From NCBI GenBank assembly GCA_018402075.1, contig JAGYJP010000001.1, positions 186,001 through 250,000 on the forward strand: a stretch of DNA of 64,000 bases, written 5' to 3'. Positions within the stretch are counted from its first letter, which is position 1. Each line of letters starts with the position of its first letter. The DNA comes from Candidatus Nanopelagicales bacterium (GTDB lineage: Bacteria; Actinomycetota; Actinomycetes; S36-B12). Positions 1 through 7,959 of the stretch are shown in pieces. The translations under genes and the position numbers were made by a program. The notes beneath the pieces are model-generated. The model did not search any database, was not told where the DNA came from, and saw nothing but the letters and a program-made list of their open reading frames with translations.

Positions 1-877
1 AGCAATCGCACTCCAACCAGATTTGACTTCCGCGCAATCTCTCGAACTAGCAGGAGTTCAGGGCAACTTCTCCCAGGAAGTCATCCAACCTTTTCTGGCC
101 GGAGTTTTTCTCGAATCAGAGTTACACACCTCTTCCAGATTCCTGGACCTTATTCTCAAGAGCTTTCTTCGCGGTACCCCATCAGTTCCAGCCCGAGGCA
201 TGCAGGCAATTCCAGAACAAATCGCACAAGCCTTACCCGTGGGTACTATTCACCTCGATTGCCATGTGAGTGCAGTTACCGAAAACTCAGTCATCGCGGC
301 CGGCAAGACTTGGCAAGCACGGGCTGTAATTGTTGCCACCGACTCTGCGGCAGCACATGAATTAGTGGGCGTGAATCCATCAGCGTGGAACTCGGTCACC
401 ACCTGGTATCACCTGGCACCCCAAACTGAACTCACAGAGGGAAAACCCGTTCTCATTCTGAACGGAGGTGGGGTGGGTGCGCTCTCTAAATCCTCGATCA
501 TAAATAGCGTTGTACTGACCAATGCAGCACCCGAATATGCACCAGGGCATTCATTGATTTCGACTTCGGCACTTGGAATCCACCCCCGCGACCTACCGCT
601 CCATGAAATACTCACAAGAATGTACGAGACAAGTGCCGCGTCCTGGGAATTGATTGGCCACTACCCAATCTCCCATGCACTTCCGTTCATGCCCGTGCCA
701 CTCGATGTCCAAAAGCCGACTCGATTCAACAACGTTCTTCTTGCCGGCGACTACCGAGCAACGTCAAGCATCCAAGGGGCAATGGTCAGCGGACGCAGAG
801 CAGCGGACACAGCAATTCGTCAGATTCTCGGGTTACCCGAAACTCGTGCACCCTATGAAGGACCGGTCCATGTCTGA
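1..877 (+). CDS. FAD-dependent oxidoreductase (amine oxidase/phytoene desaturase type), C-terminal part
   Basis: The reading frame is open from the first bases of the window, so the N-terminal Rossmann domain lies upstream and only about 290 residues are visible. The C-terminal end carries the NNVLLAGDY...[11 protein letters not shown] segment that closes over FAD in flavin amine oxidases, protoporphyrinogen oxidases and phytoene desaturases. An internal [19 protein letters not shown] stretch fits the substrate-domain entry of the same superfamily. The substrate cannot be told from this part. Its stop overlaps the lipB start by 8 bases, so it is probably the first visible gene of a lipB-lipA transcription unit. 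A TTG at 23 is an internal codon here, not a convincing start. Confidence 0.8.
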   Translation, partial: AIALQPDLTSAQSLELAGVQGNFSQEVIQPFLAGVFLESELHTSSRFLDLILKSFLRGTPSVPARGMQAIPEQIAQALPVGTIHLDCHVSAVTENSVIAAGKTWQARAVIVATDSAAAHELVGVNPSAWNSVTTWYHLAPQTELTEGKPVLILNGGGVGALSKSSIINSVVLTNAAPEYAPGHSLISTSALGIHPRDLPLHEILTRMYETSAASWELIGHYPISHALPFMPVPLDVQKPTRFNNVLLAGDYRATSSIQGAMVSGRRAADTAIRQILGLPETRAPYEGPVHV

Positions 878-1517
878 CCTCGAAGTTATCGAACTGGGTG
901 CTCAAGTGGACTACAACCGCGCATGGGATATCCAGCGCAGCATTCATGCAGAGGTCGTAGCTGGCACACGACCAAATACAGTCTTGTTACTTGAACACAG
1001 CCCGGTATACACAGCCGGCAAACGAACAGAATCCGCGGAACGTCCCATTGACGGAACACCAGTAATTGATGTAGATCGAGGCGGAAAGATCACCTGGCAC
1101 GGTCCCGGTCAAGTTGTGGGATATCCGATTCTGCGCTTGCCCGATCCAATCGATGTCATTGCGCATGTGCGACGAATCGAAACGATGTTGATCGATGTGT
1201 GCAATGAATGTGGAGTATCCACAGAACAGGTTCAGGGGCGCAGCGGAGTGTGGGTGACGTCACCGCTTCCTGCCCGAAAAGTCGCCGCCATTGGTATTCG
1301 CGTTACTCAAGGAACCACTTTGCATGGGTTCGCCCTGAACTGCAATAACTCCCTCGGTGCCTACAACTCAATAGTTCCCTGCGGAATCCGCGATGCAACA
1401 GTTACAACCCTGAGCCATGAAATTGGCTATACCGTGACTGTTGCCGATGTATTACCACTCCTCACCTCTCGTCTCCATGAACTCACCCTTGACTATGCCG
1501 GAAAGAGGCAGCAATGA
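870..1517 (+). CDS. lipB: Octanoyltransferase LipB
   Basis: Transfers octanoate from octanoyl-ACP to the lipoyl domains of 2-oxoacid dehydrogenases, the first step of lipoate synthesis. The 215-residue protein has the family marks [18 protein letters not shown] (substrate pocket, about residues 70-87) and the RKVAAIGIR segment with the active-site lysine, followed by the HGFALNCN stretch. The start at 870 is chosen because AAGGA at 858-862 is 7 bases upstream; the frame is open much further upstream, but those starts lie deep inside the preceding gene and precede the conserved domain. Its stop overlaps the lipA start in ATGA, indicating translational coupling. Length is normal for the family. 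Confidence 0.96.
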   Translation: MSDLEVIELGAQVDYNRAWDIQRSIHAEVVAGTRPNTVLLLEHSPVYTAGKRTESAERPIDGTPVIDVDRGGKITWHGPGQVVGYPILRLPDPIDVIAHVRRIETMLIDVCNECGVSTEQVQGRSGVWVTSPLPARKVAAIGIRVTQGTTLHGFALNCNNSLGAYNSIVPCGIRDATVTTLSHEIGYTVTVADVLPLLTSRLHELTLDYAGKRQQ

Positions 1518-2470
1518 CATCCGATACGGTTTTTACCGGCACGAATAGTGAAGGTCGTAAGCTCCTTCGAATCGAAGCTCGAAATGCCGAAGTACCCATT
1601 GAACGCAAGCCGCCATGGATTAGAACGACCCTGAAAACGGGTCCCGAATACAGTCGTATTAAAAATCTAGTGGCACAAGAAGGCTTGCATACCGTATGCC
1701 AGGAAGCGGGCTGCCCCAATATTTACGAATGCTGGGAAGACCGGGAAGCCACATTCCTCATCGGCGGTGAGCAGTGCACTAGACGTTGCGACTTCTGCCA
1801 AATCGATACCGGAAAACCCGAGCCACTTGACCGCGATGAACCGCGCCGAGTAGCGGAATCGGTGCGGACCATGGCTTTACGATACGCAACGGTGACCGGT
1901 GTTGCTCGCGATGACCTAGAAGACGAGGGCTCCTGGTTGTACGCAGAAACAATTCGTCTGATCAAAGAGTTCAACCCTGATACAGGAGTGGAAGTGCTGA
2001 TTCCTGACTTCTCTGCAAACCCAAAGTTACTGAAAGTTGTTTTTGATACTCGACCCGAGGTTCTTGCCCACAATGTCGAAACCGTTCCTCGAATTTTTAA
2101 GCGAATCAGACCAGCATTTACCTACGACCGCAGCCTTAATGTCATCACCCAAGCACGTGAAGCAGATTTGGTCACCAAGAGTAACTTGATTTTGGGCATG
2201 GGCGAAGAAGAAGATGAAATAGATCAGGCATTGGTGGATCTACACAACGCTGGTTGCGATCTCATCACAATTACGCAGTATTTACGTCCATCAAAGAGAC
2301 ACCACCCGGTGACTCGTTGGGCACCTCCAGAGGAATTCGTGCGTTGGGAGCAACGTGCCATGGAGATTGGGTTCGCAGGAGTCATGAGTGGACCATTAGT
2401 TCGATCCAGCTACCGGGCCGGCCGCCTATATTCGCAGGCAAAAGCAGCACGCGAAGGGTTATCGCGTTAA
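1514..2470 (+). CDS. lipA: Lipoyl synthase LipA
   Basis: Radical-SAM enzyme that inserts two sulfur atoms into protein-bound octanoyl groups. Both iron-sulfur cluster motifs are present: the N-terminal auxiliary cluster [12 protein letters not shown] (near residues 61-72) and the radical-SAM motif CTRRCDFCQ (near residues 87-95). The C-terminal [11 protein letters not shown] carries the conserved Arg-Ser-Ser-Tyr that ligates the auxiliary cluster by serine. At 318 residues it is full length. It overlaps lipB by four bases and its stop overlaps the next start by one base, so lipB, lipA and the MOSC gene look co-transcribed. The product would be needed by the pyruvate dehydrogenase complex (aceE lies at 40.4 kb). 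Confidence 0.97.
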   Translation: MTSDTVFTGTNSEGRKLLRIEARNAEVPIERKPPWIRTTLKTGPEYSRIKNLVAQEGLHTVCQEAGCPNIYECWEDREATFLIGGEQCTRRCDFCQIDTGKPEPLDRDEPRRVAESVRTMALRYATVTGVARDDLEDEGSWLYAETIRLIKEFNPDTGVEVLIPDFSANPKLLKVVFDTRPEVLAHNVETVPRIFKRIRPAFTYDRSLNVITQAREADLVTKSNLILGMGEEEDEIDQALVDLHNAGCDLITITQYLRPSKRHHPVTRWAPPEEFVRWEQRAMEIGFAGVMSGPLVRSSYRAGRLYSQAKAAREGLSR

Positions 2471-2997
2471 TGCCCGCCGTCATTGCGCTGCACCTGTGGT
2501 CACCGGACAAGGAATTTCCCACACCGGTAACCAGCATTGATCTGACATGGAGTGGAGCCCCCGGTGATCGACACTATGGCGAATACATGCAATCTAACTC
2601 GCGTGAGTCACATGCTTTCCAGCGAGGAACCACGATTCGCAACTACCGACAGCTCTCCGTTGTCGATCAAGCCGAACTACGCCAGATCGCCCAAAGATTG
2701 GGTATTGACGAGATCATTCCGGGGACAATCGGGGACAACATCTGCACGGAAGGCCTACCCGATCTCACCGCAACCCCTCTCATGACTCGGCTCATTTTCC
2801 CTAGCGGCGCTTCGATTATGACCGGTGGGGAAAACAACCCTTGCACGATCGCCGGTGGCATGGTTGAGGCGCGTTATGGCACCCTTCCCCACAAATTTCC
2901 CAAAGCCGCCATGCATCTGCGAGGAATAACCGGCTGGGTCGAGCGCCCCGGATTAATCCAGGTGGGAGATCAGATCCATGTTGTGGGGCTGCACTAA
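2470..2997 (+). CDS. MOSC domain-containing protein
   Basis: A 175-residue protein of the MOSC (molybdenum cofactor sulfurase C-terminal) family, related to YiiM-type proteins. Visible features are GDRHYGEY near residue 32, RQLSVVDQAEL near residue 60, and IGDNICTEGLP with GGENNPC towards the C-terminus; the last contains the conserved cysteine typical of the domain. MOSC proteins are thought to move sulfur or act on N-hydroxylated compounds with molybdenum cofactor; the exact reaction here is unknown. The start at 2470 (TAATG, sharing one base with the lipA stop) is preferred over the longer open frame that begins inside lipA. A molybdopterin oxidoreductase lies at the other end of the window, so Mo enzymes are used. 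Confidence 0.85.
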   Translation: MPAVIALHLWSPDKEFPTPVTSIDLTWSGAPGDRHYGEYMQSNSRESHAFQRGTTIRNYRQLSVVDQAELRQIAQRLGIDEIIPGTIGDNICTEGLPDLTATPLMTRLIFPSGASIMTGGENNPCTIAGGMVEARYGTLPHKFPKAAMHLRGITGWVERPGLIQVGDQIHVVGLH

Positions 2998-3027
2998 CCA
3001 CTCGAGTTGAATCAATGCTCTCTCGTC

Positions 3028-3033
3028 TAGGCT
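3028..3033 (+). promoter_or_regulatory. -10 box of the DUF4191 gene, leaderless
   Basis: TAGGCT lies six bases before the GTG at 3040. No Shine-Dalgarno is present, so the transcript probably begins at or next to the start codon. Confidence 0.55.
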
Positions 3034-3039
3034 GAGCCC

Positions 3040-3717
3040 GTGGCTAAAGGCAAAATCAGACAGAGTTTCTCATCCATCGCCCAGAACTGGCGCATGACCG
3101 CAAAGTCTTTTCCCTATCTATGGGCGGAAGTCCTCGGGGTATTTCTGATCACTTCTGCCATCGTGGCGGCTCCCGTATGGTTCTTTGTTAATCCTGTCAC
3201 GGCAATTTTGATCGCTGTACCTATTGGCCTGCTCGCTGCCACCTTCTGGTTTAGTCGCCGGGCCATGACCGCCGCTTATTCCTCCATTGAAGGGCAACCG
3301 GGAGCAGCAGCGGCCGTGATTCAGTCCATTCGCGGTAATAAGTGGGCAGTTACACCGGCGGTGAATATTAATAAGAGTCAGGACATGGTTTCCAGAGTGG
3401 TGGGTAAACCCGGGGTGATTCTCGTATCAGAGGGACCGGCCAGCCGCGTCACTTCTATGTTGACTAATGAACGCAAAAAAACCGCCCGATGGGTCAGCGA
3501 GGTTCCGATCTACGAAATTCAGGTGGGAACGGGAGAGGGACAAGTGTCATTGAAGAAACTCCAAAAGACTTTGAGCAAACTCCCCCGCAACTTACGTGGC
3601 GGCGAGGTCACGGAGGTTCGTCGGCGTCTCGATGCTCTCGGCAATGCTCAGAACGCCATGCCCATTCCGAAGGGACCAATTCCCACCAGTCCCCGCGCGG
3701 TGCGCCGCCCCCGCTAA
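3040..3717 (+). CDS. DUF4191 family membrane protein
   Basis: A 225-residue protein with two adjacent transmembrane segments (about residues 28-50 and 53-72) followed by a soluble domain. It matches the actinobacterial DUF4191 family, which typically sits between lipA and an RDD protein and glnA, exactly the context seen here. The C-terminus is rich in Pro and Arg (SPRAVRRPR). The GTG at 3040 is used because a -10-like TAGGCT lies six bases upstream and no better start exists. Its function is not established; the conserved neighbourhood suggests a link to cell-envelope or basic metabolism but shows nothing specific. Confidence 0.85.
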   Translation: MAKGKIRQSFSSIAQNWRMTAKSFPYLWAEVLGVFLITSAIVAAPVWFFVNPVTAILIAVPIGLLAATFWFSRRAMTAAYSSIEGQPGAAAAVIQSIRGNKWAVTPAVNINKSQDMVSRVVGKPGVILVSEGPASRVTSMLTNERKKTARWVSEVPIYEIQVGTGEGQVSLKKLQKTLSKLPRNLRGGEVTEVRRRLDALGNAQNAMPIPKGPIPTSPRAVRRPR

Positions 3718-3767
3718 CTCGATCTGGAGTTAATCCAACTGCCGACGGACCCGGCCACGCAACACCA

Positions 3768-4160
3768 TCAACTAACCCGAACTACCTGGGAACCAACTAG
3801 GCGATCCTGAAGACCGCGGCCGTCTGAATCCATTACGAGGGCAGGGATAACGAGCAGGATCAAAAGTGTACGAACCGCTATTCGCCATGCCGGTAAACGC
3901 CCACCTTGGAGATTAACAACTCGCAGCCCCAAGATTTTTTGACCAAAGGATGCACCGAGCAAGAAAGTGAAGAACACAATTTCAATATAAAAAATGGCTA
4001 CGGTGGCGAGCATGGAATCACCTGACCCATATGCATATTGTCGAAAAACAAGAACCGCAATTCCAAGGCTGGCGAACCAGTCAATGGTGAGTGCGGCAAG
4101 ACGGCGACCAAATCCCGCGGAAGATTGCTCGGGAAACATGAGAGGACGTGGCTCGGTCAT
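3768..4160 (-). CDS. RDD family membrane protein
   Basis: A 130-residue RDD-family protein. The N-terminal GFGRRLAALTIDWFASL contains the Arg-Asp pair of the family, a second segment SFGQKILGLRVV is the usual mid-domain signature, and the C-terminus has DGRGLQDRLVGSQVV with the second Asp-Arg. Three transmembrane segments are visible. RDD proteins are poorly understood; some affect ion homeostasis. The start overlaps the stop of the ABC permease gene by four bases, so it is the last gene of an ATPase-permease-RDD operon. In relatives the RDD gene often sits between DUF4191 and glnA, as here. Confidence 0.87.
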   Translation of the reverse strand: MTEPRPLMFPEQSSAGFGRRLAALTIDWFASLGIAVLVFRQYAYGSGDSMLATVAIFYIEIVFFTFLLGASFGQKILGLRVVNLQGGRLPAWRIAVRTLLILLVIPALVMDSDGRGLQDRLVGSQVVRVS

Positions 4161-4927
4161 GTAATGTCTTTGCGATTGGTCAAGACAACCGCAGCAATTC
4201 CAAGGATCACAGTGTAAGTAATCAAAACCGCAGCGGCTGCTGGCACACTCAATGAATCTGTTCCTCCAAATCCAGATGTATTGGTTGCTTGCAGAATGGA
4301 GTTAAGCGCTCCACCAGGGAGCCACTTGCCAATCCAATCAACAAAGACGGTCAACAGAGCCTCCACGACAAAAATCCACACGAGGGCAATTACCACTGCC
4401 GCGACTTGATTGGTAATGACTGCACCAATGGCTACGCCGAGAATCGCATAGAGAACAAGGCCCAATAATGCGCCACCGAGAATCTGCATGACTGTGACCC
4501 AGTTGATAGGTGCGTGCTCCACGGTTGTCAGCAAAGCGGTTGCAAGTATCACTGTCGCAAGCCACATAATCAACGCAATGACAAATGCAAGAATCGAGTA
4601 GGTAATCATTTTCGCAAAGATGACACGTTGGCGCTTAGGGGTGGTCAAAAAGGTTGATGTAATTGTTTGATTGCGATATTCACCGCTCATGGCAATGATT
4701 CCAAGAATCAAAACAAAAACAGATGCTCCTCCTGCAGATGAGTAGATATTCGTGACCGCGGCAGGTTCAAGTAGCGCATTGAAGTCTTCTTGCCCGGGTG
4801 GACCAGGTGTGAGGTACACGCCCAACACAACGGTAAGCAAGACAAATGCCAGCGCGGAAAGGGTCAAAATTACAACCAACTTGGTGGAGAACGCCTTGCG
4901 AAACTCAGATTTGACGAGGTCGATCAT
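4157..4927 (-). CDS. ABC-2 type transporter permease
   Basis: A 256-residue integral membrane protein with about six hydrophobic segments, the first at residues 17-39 after a short cytoplasmic SEFRKAFSTK stretch, as is usual for ABC-2 exporters of the NatB/CcmB kind. The MSGEYRNQTITSTFLTTPKR segment between the second and third helices is the characteristic coupling region of these permeases. It overlaps the ATPase gene upstream by four bases and the RDD gene downstream by four. The substrate is unknown; drug or peptide export and membrane maintenance are the usual roles. Confidence 0.9.
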   Translation of the reverse strand: MIDLVKSEFRKAFSTKLVVILTLSALAFVLLTVVLGVYLTPGPPGQEDFNALLEPAAVTNIYSSAGGASVFVLILGIIAMSGEYRNQTITSTFLTTPKRQRVIFAKMITYSILAFVIALIMWLATVILATALLTTVEHAPINWVTVMQILGGALLGLVLYAILGVAIGAVITNQVAAVVIALVWIFVVEALLTVFVDWIGKWLPGGALNSILQATNTSGFGGTDSLSVPAAAAVLITYTVILGIAAVVLTNRKDIT

Positions 4928-5814
4928 GATGAGCTCCCCTCGCTTTGGGTGAGCCCTAGGAACATTTCCTCAAGATCGGGGGTTTTCTCCCGCAACTCAT
5001 GAAGTTCTATTGACTCAGTGAAGGCGCGGTGCCCAATTTCAGCAGCACTCACTCCGGTAATGACCAATGATCCAGATTCACCCTCGCGAATATTCCATTG
5101 TGGAACAGCTTTGAGCCGGTCCAGATTCGGGCCACGCACCACAACCTCCACCGGACCTCCGTGGGAGAGCGAGACAAGTGAACCTTGGTATACCAATGAA
5201 CCAGAACGAATGATGATCACGTTGTCGACCGTTTGCTGAACTTCCGACAATACGTGGCTGGAGACCAGAACGGTAATTCCAAGGCCAGCTTGGTGTCGAA
5301 GGAAACTTCGCAGCCAAGAAATTCCCTCCGGATCAAGCCCGTTAGCGGGCTCATCAAGGATCAACACCTTCGGATCGCCCAAGAGAGCAACAGCCAGGGC
5401 TAGACGCTGGCGCATGCCAAGGGAGTATCCCCCAACCTTGCGATTCGCAGATTCAGTGAGTCCAACCGTATGGAGGACGTGATCTACTTGAGGGTCCGGA
5501 ATATTTGCAGCCGCCGCCAAAACACGCAAGTGGTTACGAGCGGAGCGTGCCGGATGGAAACCGCTTGCTTCCAGCGCGGCCCCAACAACGGTAATCGGAT
5601 TTTTCAGTTGCCTATATGTCTGCCCATCAATGGTTGCGGTTCCAGATGTGGGACTGACCAGGCCCAGCAGGCACCGCAGGGTGGTTGTTTTACCGGCTCC
5701 ATTGGGACCCAGAAATCCGGTGACTTTACCTGGGGCAATGGAAAAGCTCAGATCCTTGACCGCCGTGACACCTGAGCCAAAGCTCTTGGTCAGATTTTGC
5801 ACCTCGATGGCCAT
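4924..5814 (-). CDS. ABC transporter ATP-binding protein (exporter type)
   Basis: A 296-residue ATPase with Walker A GPNGAGKTTT near residues 36-45, the signature YSLGMRQRLALA near residue 130, and Walker B KVLILDEPANGLDPEG with the D-loop. The His of the switch is in VLVSSHVLSE. The C-terminal 80 residues are an extra domain common in NatA-type exporters. It pairs with the downstream permease. The start at 5814 has no Shine-Dalgarno, only six C/G bases separating it from a TAGGAT -10 box, so translation is probably leaderless. The substrate is not identifiable. Confidence 0.93.
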   Translation of the reverse strand: MAIEVQNLTKSFGSGVTAVKDLSFSIAPGKVTGFLGPNGAGKTTTLRCLLGLVSPTSGTATIDGQTYRQLKNPITVVGAALEASGFHPARSARNHLRVLAAAANIPDPQVDHVLHTVGLTESANRKVGGYSLGMRQRLALAVALLGDPKVLILDEPANGLDPEGISWLRSFLRHQAGLGITVLVSSHVLSEVQQTVDNVIIIRSGSLVYQGSLVSLSHGGPVEVVVRGPNLDRLKAVPQWNIREGESGSLVITGVSAAEIGHRAFTESIELHELREKTPDLEEMFLGLTQSEGSSS

Positions 5815-5820
5815 CCCCCC

Positions 5821-5826
5821 ATCCTA
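5821..5826 (-). promoter_or_regulatory. -10 box of the ABC exporter operon, leaderless
   Basis: Read on the minus strand, TAGGAT lies six bases before the ATG at 5814, and no ribosome-binding site separates them. Confidence 0.5.
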
Positions 5827-6004
5827 GAGGGCTGACTCGCAAGCATTTTCCACTCAGCCTAGGCTGTGGAAATCGAGTAACGAGGGCGAATGTTTCAGCA
5901 GTTAACATGACGGAAACAGACGGGATACCTGAGCGATATCCACACCTTCTACTCTTGGTTCACTCGGGAGCACCCGGAATCTGCAGTAACAACAGGAGGA
6001 ACGA

Positions 6005-7429
6005 ATGTTCAAGGACAGTTCAGAGGTACTGGACTTCATTAAGAAGGAAAAAGTCGAATTCGTCGATGTTCGATTTATGGACCTGCCAGGTGTGATGCAA
6101 CATTTCAACGTCCCAGTCGAGTCTTTCAGCGCTGATGCATTTGATGAAGGACTAATGTTTGATGGTTCCTCCATTCGTGGATTTCAGGCAATCCACGAAT
6201 CAGACATGAAACTGGTCCCAGACCCCACCACGGCGTACATCGATCCATTCCGGCCAGCCAAGACCCTCGTGATGAACTTCTCCATTCTTGATCCCTTCAC
6301 CGATGAGCCCTACTCCCGTGACCCCCGCAACGTCGCAGCCCGCGCCGAGGCCTATCTCACTTCAACCGGTATTGCAGATACCGTCTATTTCGGCCCTGAA
6401 GCCGAGTTTTATGTTTTTGACGATGTTCGTTTCGAAACCAACCAGCACTCCGGTTACTACTACATCGATTCGGTAGAAGGTGCGTGGAATACCGGCCGCG
6501 TTGAAGAAGGTGGCAACCGCGGATACAAGACCCGCTACAAGGGTGGCTATTTCCCTGTCCCCCCAGTGGACCACTTCGCCGATATTCGCGATGACATGGT
6601 GCGGGCACTGCAGCAGGTGGGATTGAAAGTCGAGCGCTCCCACCATGAGGTAGGAACGGCCGGCCAAGGTGAAATCAACTACACCTTTAACAAATTGCGC
6701 AGTTCGGCAGATGACCTGATGAAATTCAAGTACGTGATCAAGAATGTTGCCTGGGCACATGGCAAGACCGCAACGTTTATGCCCAAGCCACTATTCGGTG
6801 ACAATGGTTCCGGCATGCACTGCCACCAGTCTTTGTGGAAGGACGGCAAGCCCCTTTTCTACGATGAAAATGGTTACGGCGGCCTTTCCGATTTGGCTCG
6901 GTGGTACATCGGCGGATTGCTGGCTCACGCACCATCACTTCTGGCATTCACCAATCCCACGGTGAATAGTTATCACCGATTGGTGCCTGGCTTTGAAGCA
7001 CCGGTGAACTTGGTGTATTCAGCTCGCAACCGTTCCGCATGCATCCGCATTCCAGTGACCGGAAGTTCCCCCAAGGCCAAGCGCATTGAGTTCCGCGTTC
7101 CTGACCCGTCCAGTAACCCGTATTTAGCCTTTGCAGCCCAGTTGATGGCTGGACTCGATGGCATCAAGAACAAAATTGAACCAATGGCACCGGTGGACAA
7201 GGATCTCTATGAACTTCCACCCGAAGAATTAGCGAACATTCCCCAATTGCCAGCTTCACTCGACGCCGCACTTGAAGCACTCGAGGCGGATAACGAATAC
7301 CTGCAAGCTGGTGGGGTATTCCCCGCCGATCTGATCGAAACATGGATCGACTACAAGCGAACCAATGAAATCGCACCGATTCGCCTGCGCCCGCATCCAC
7401 ATGAATTCGAAATGTATTACGACATCTAA
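6005..7429 (+). CDS. glnA: Glutamine synthetase type I, adenylylatable
   Basis: Joins glutamate and ammonia with ATP to make glutamine. At 474 residues it matches GSI-beta enzymes. Visible motifs are the latch-region [10 protein letters not shown] (near residue 54), [10 protein letters not shown], the ATP-binding [16 protein letters not shown] and the NRSACIRIP active-site flap. The adenylylation site is KDLYELP, with tyrosine 402, the target of the GlnE encoded just downstream. An AGGAGG ribosome-binding site lies at about 5995-6000. The long upstream gap (5827-6004) probably holds its promoter and any GlnR-type site, but I could not point to a clear box. It is probably the main ammonia-assimilating enzyme. 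Confidence 0.97.
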   Translation: MFKDSSEVLDFIKKEKVEFVDVRFMDLPGVMQHFNVPVESFSADAFDEGLMFDGSSIRGFQAIHESDMKLVPDPTTAYIDPFRPAKTLVMNFSILDPFTDEPYSRDPRNVAARAEAYLTSTGIADTVYFGPEAEFYVFDDVRFETNQHSGYYYIDSVEGAWNTGRVEEGGNRGYKTRYKGGYFPVPPVDHFADIRDDMVRALQQVGLKVERSHHEVGTAGQGEINYTFNKLRSSADDLMKFKYVIKNVAWAHGKTATFMPKPLFGDNGSGMHCHQSLWKDGKPLFYDENGYGGLSDLARWYIGGLLAHAPSLLAFTNPTVNSYHRLVPGFEAPVNLVYSARNRSACIRIPVTGSSPKAKRIEFRVPDPSSNPYLAFAAQLMAGLDGIKNKIEPMAPVDKDLYELPPEELANIPQLPASLDAALEALEADNEYLQAGGVFPADLIETWIDYKRTNEIAPIRLRPHPHEFEMYYDI

Positions 7430-7485
7430 CAATGTCGCGGTCTGCGACCGCAAAACCTCAGCCGAGCAGCTACCCTCAGGGAATC

Positions 7486-7959
7486 ATGAAAAATGACTCC
7501 GCACGAGGGTGGCTGCTCGTCTTTGTTCAGGTAATCATCTTTATTGTGTTTGCACTTCTTCCTACTCGTGAGGTCACCATGGGAGGCGCGATTACGGGTG
7601 GTTTACTCATTGTGGTTGGCGCAGTATTTATTGGGTGGGCATTCATTTCACTGGGTAATGCACTCACAGCCAACCCTGTTCCACTCTCCCACGCCGAATT
7701 GCGAACACAGAGAGCTTTTTCGATTGTCCGGCATCCGATCTACACCGGAGTTCTGACTGCACTGTTGGGGTTCGTGGTTCTCATGGGCTCATGGTGGACA
7801 TTGGCGTGGTGGCTCGTTGCGGTTACTTTCTTTTGGGGCAAATCCCGCTGGGAGGACTCATTACTGGCCGCTAAACATGGTGACGCATGGATTCGTTGGT
7901 CATACCAGACCCCCGCACTACTTCCCTTTATTCATTTCCGTAAAAAATCCGCTCCATGA
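7486..7959 (+). CDS. Isoprenylcysteine carboxyl methyltransferase family membrane protein
   Basis: A protein of about 157 residues with four or five transmembrane segments and the ICMT/PEMT-type C-terminal signature: TQRAFSIVRHPIYTGVL, where Arg-His-Pro-x-Tyr lines the S-adenosylmethionine pocket, followed by the GKSRWEDSLLAAKHGDAW segment with its conserved Glu. Bacterial members are thought to methylate small or lipid substrates; the substrate here is unknown. The ATG at 7486 follows an AGGGA and begins just before the first helix; an in-frame ATG at 7432 right after the glnA stop is possible. The 3' end overlaps the end of glnE on the other strand by 32 bases. Confidence 0.82.
   Translation: MKNDSARGWLLVFVQVIIFIVFALLPTREVTMGGAITGGLLIVVGAVFIGWAFISLGNALTANPVPLSHAELRTQRAFSIVRHPIYTGVLTALLGFVVLMGSWWTLAWWLVAVTFFWGKSRWEDSLLAAKHGDAWIRWSYQTPALLPFIHFRKKSAP

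Noticed and set aside
2254..2469. Extension of the MOSC protein into lipA
   Set aside because: It overlaps lipA in another frame and adds residues unlike the MOSC family; TAATG at 2470 is the natural start.
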